From assembly GCF_042650565.1 (NCBI RefSeq), contig NZ_JBHSBH010000007.1, positions 434,001 to 498,000 on the forward strand: a DNA stretch of 64,000 nucleotides, in the 5' to 3' direction. Shown here in pieces: positions 63,384 to 64,000 of this stretch. Below the pieces are notes generated by a model. The model saw nothing but the letters and a program-made list of their open reading frames with translations. It did no database searches and had not been told where the DNA came from. How positions within the stretch are numbered: position 1 is the first letter of the stretch; every line of letters starts with the position of its first letter. Source of the DNA: Nocardiopsis_B sediminis (GTDB taxonomy: Bacteria > Actinomycetota > Actinomycetes > Streptosporangiales > Streptosporangiaceae). The translations under genes were made by a program, and so were the position numbers.

Positions 63384-64000
63384 CCCAAGTCGTTCTGCTC
63401 GGGCGCCCGCCGCAGCGCGTCCGGTGAACCCAGCATGCCGGAGGGCAGGTAGCCGGAGCGGACACCCAGCTCCCACCCGTGCGCCTGGACCGCGAGGCCG
63501 GCCAGGGTGATGGCGCCGAGGGGGAGCAGGGTCCTGGGCGCGGGATCGGGGTCGGATCCGGCGTTCTCCCGGTGCTCGATGAGGCGGGCCGCGAGGGCCT
63601 GCTCAAAGGCGTTCTGGTCGTCGTCGAGGAGCACACGGAGCAGGTGCCGGTCCGGTGTCAGGGTGCCGGCCGCGTCCAGCCGCCGGGCCGCCTCGGCGTG
63701 CTCGTCGGCGTCCGGCTTGCGCAAGGTCACCGTGGGCCAGTCGCGGGGCAGGTGCCCGCGCTCCGGGGTCAGATACCCGCACAGTGCGTCCATCGCCGCG
63801 AGGTCCACCGGATCCGACACCGAGTCGTGCTTCGAATACGGCACCCCGTCGCGGATCGCGGGCGCGTTTTCATCCCGCAGACTCACACCGATCGCCCGCC
63901 GCCACTCCCACACCAGACCGCTGGACACGCACATCTCGAACGTCTCGATCCATGTCGCGGCCGTGGGAGCCTCGTCGATCACATCGACGAACGCCTTGTC
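63356..64000 (-). CDS. Immunity 49 (Imm49) family protein, N-terminus outside window
   Basis: About 214 residues are visible; the frame stays open past base 64000. The conserved C-terminal half, HLLRVLLDDDQNAFEQALAARLIEHRE...PRTLLPLGAITLAGLAVQAHGWELGVRSGYLP, is the pattern of Imm49 proteins. These protect cells from polymorphic toxins of the same strain. The cognate toxin is not in the window. Its position beside the repeat-flanked NACHT gene suggests a variable conflict-gene region. Confidence 0.8.
   Translation of the reverse strand, partial: DKAFVDVIDEAPTAATWIETFEMCVSSGLVWEWRRAIGVSLRDENAPAIRDGVPYSKHDSVSDPVDLAAMDALCGYLTPERGHLPRDWPTVTLRKPDADEHAEAARRLDAAGTLTPDRHLLRVLLDDDQNAFEQALAARLIEHRENAGSDPDPAPRTLLPLGAITLAGLAVQAHGWELGVRSGYLPSGMLGSPDALRRAPEQNDLGYWTAGSPG

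Noticed and set aside
63201..63476. Minus-strand 91-codon frame overlapping the Imm49 gene
   Set aside because: It is out of frame with the recognisable Imm49 protein and has weaker third-position bias.

Overview
The window reads as chromosome of a high-GC actinomycete, most likely a Nocardiopsis/Streptomonospora-type organism. Coding sequence is GC-rich with strongly G/C third positions. GTG and TTG starts are frequent, and several genes have a TANNNT box 7-8 nt before the start codon, as in leaderless actinobacterial transcripts. Typical actinobacterial genes are present: an F420-type luciferase-like enzyme, dodecin, MgtC, membrane Ser/Thr kinases, and a small RNA with C-rich loops. No rRNA, tRNA or CRISPR array was seen. 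Placement at genus level is inference.

Layout. 1-8.8 kb: flavin reductase (cut by the window edge), a polytopic membrane protein, a secreted GH18 chitinase, a lone TnpB whose RuvC-I aspartate is glycine, a membrane-anchored M15-like protein, the tldD-tldE pair, dodecin, a three-hairpin small RNA and a small Cys/His protein. 8.9-15.6 kb: mobA behind a WYL regulator, a FAD oxidase, rtcB, moaA and a monoglyceride lipase. 15.6-22.8 kb: long-chain acyl-CoA synthetase, a MocR regulator divergent from its probable target yczE, a GH15 enzyme and an MgtC-family protein. 22.8-35 kb: four Ser/Thr kinases (two tandem copies with NPCBM-like ectodomains, one with TPRs, one with two P-domains) interrupted only by ung; the P-domain kinase lies directly upstream of a 1147-aa NACHT NTPase. 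35-45.8 kb: sirtuin, sulfotransferase, epoxide hydrolase, cyanase, sugar-type oxidoreductases and XRE regulators with small coupled genes. 45.8-54.4 kb: an apparent arabinogalactan side-chain operon (ROK regulator, ABC importer, GH30 endo-beta-1,6-galactanase-like enzyme, GH35 beta-galactosidase). 54.5-59.7 kb: F420-type oxidoreductase, S4 protein and a 1153-aa secreted phosphodiester glycosidase/metallophosphoesterase. 60-64 kb: an AT-rich membrane NACHT gene lying between two 96%-identical copies of a small gene, then an Imm49-type immunity gene running off the end.

Most interesting points: (1) the foreign-looking AT-rich NACHT gene between direct repeats at 60.1-63.2 kb, next to an immunity gene; (2) the P-domain kinase plus NACHT gene pair at 29.6-35 kb, set in a kinase cluster; (3) the TnpB with a substituted catalytic residue; (4) the 8.4 kb small RNA, whose three loops carry the same CCCCCG motif, with exact complements in the ribosome-binding regions of two genes in the window; (5) the complete arabinogalactan operon with a palindromic operator. 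Identity percentages were counted by hand on the aligned repeats; function calls rest on motifs read by eye.
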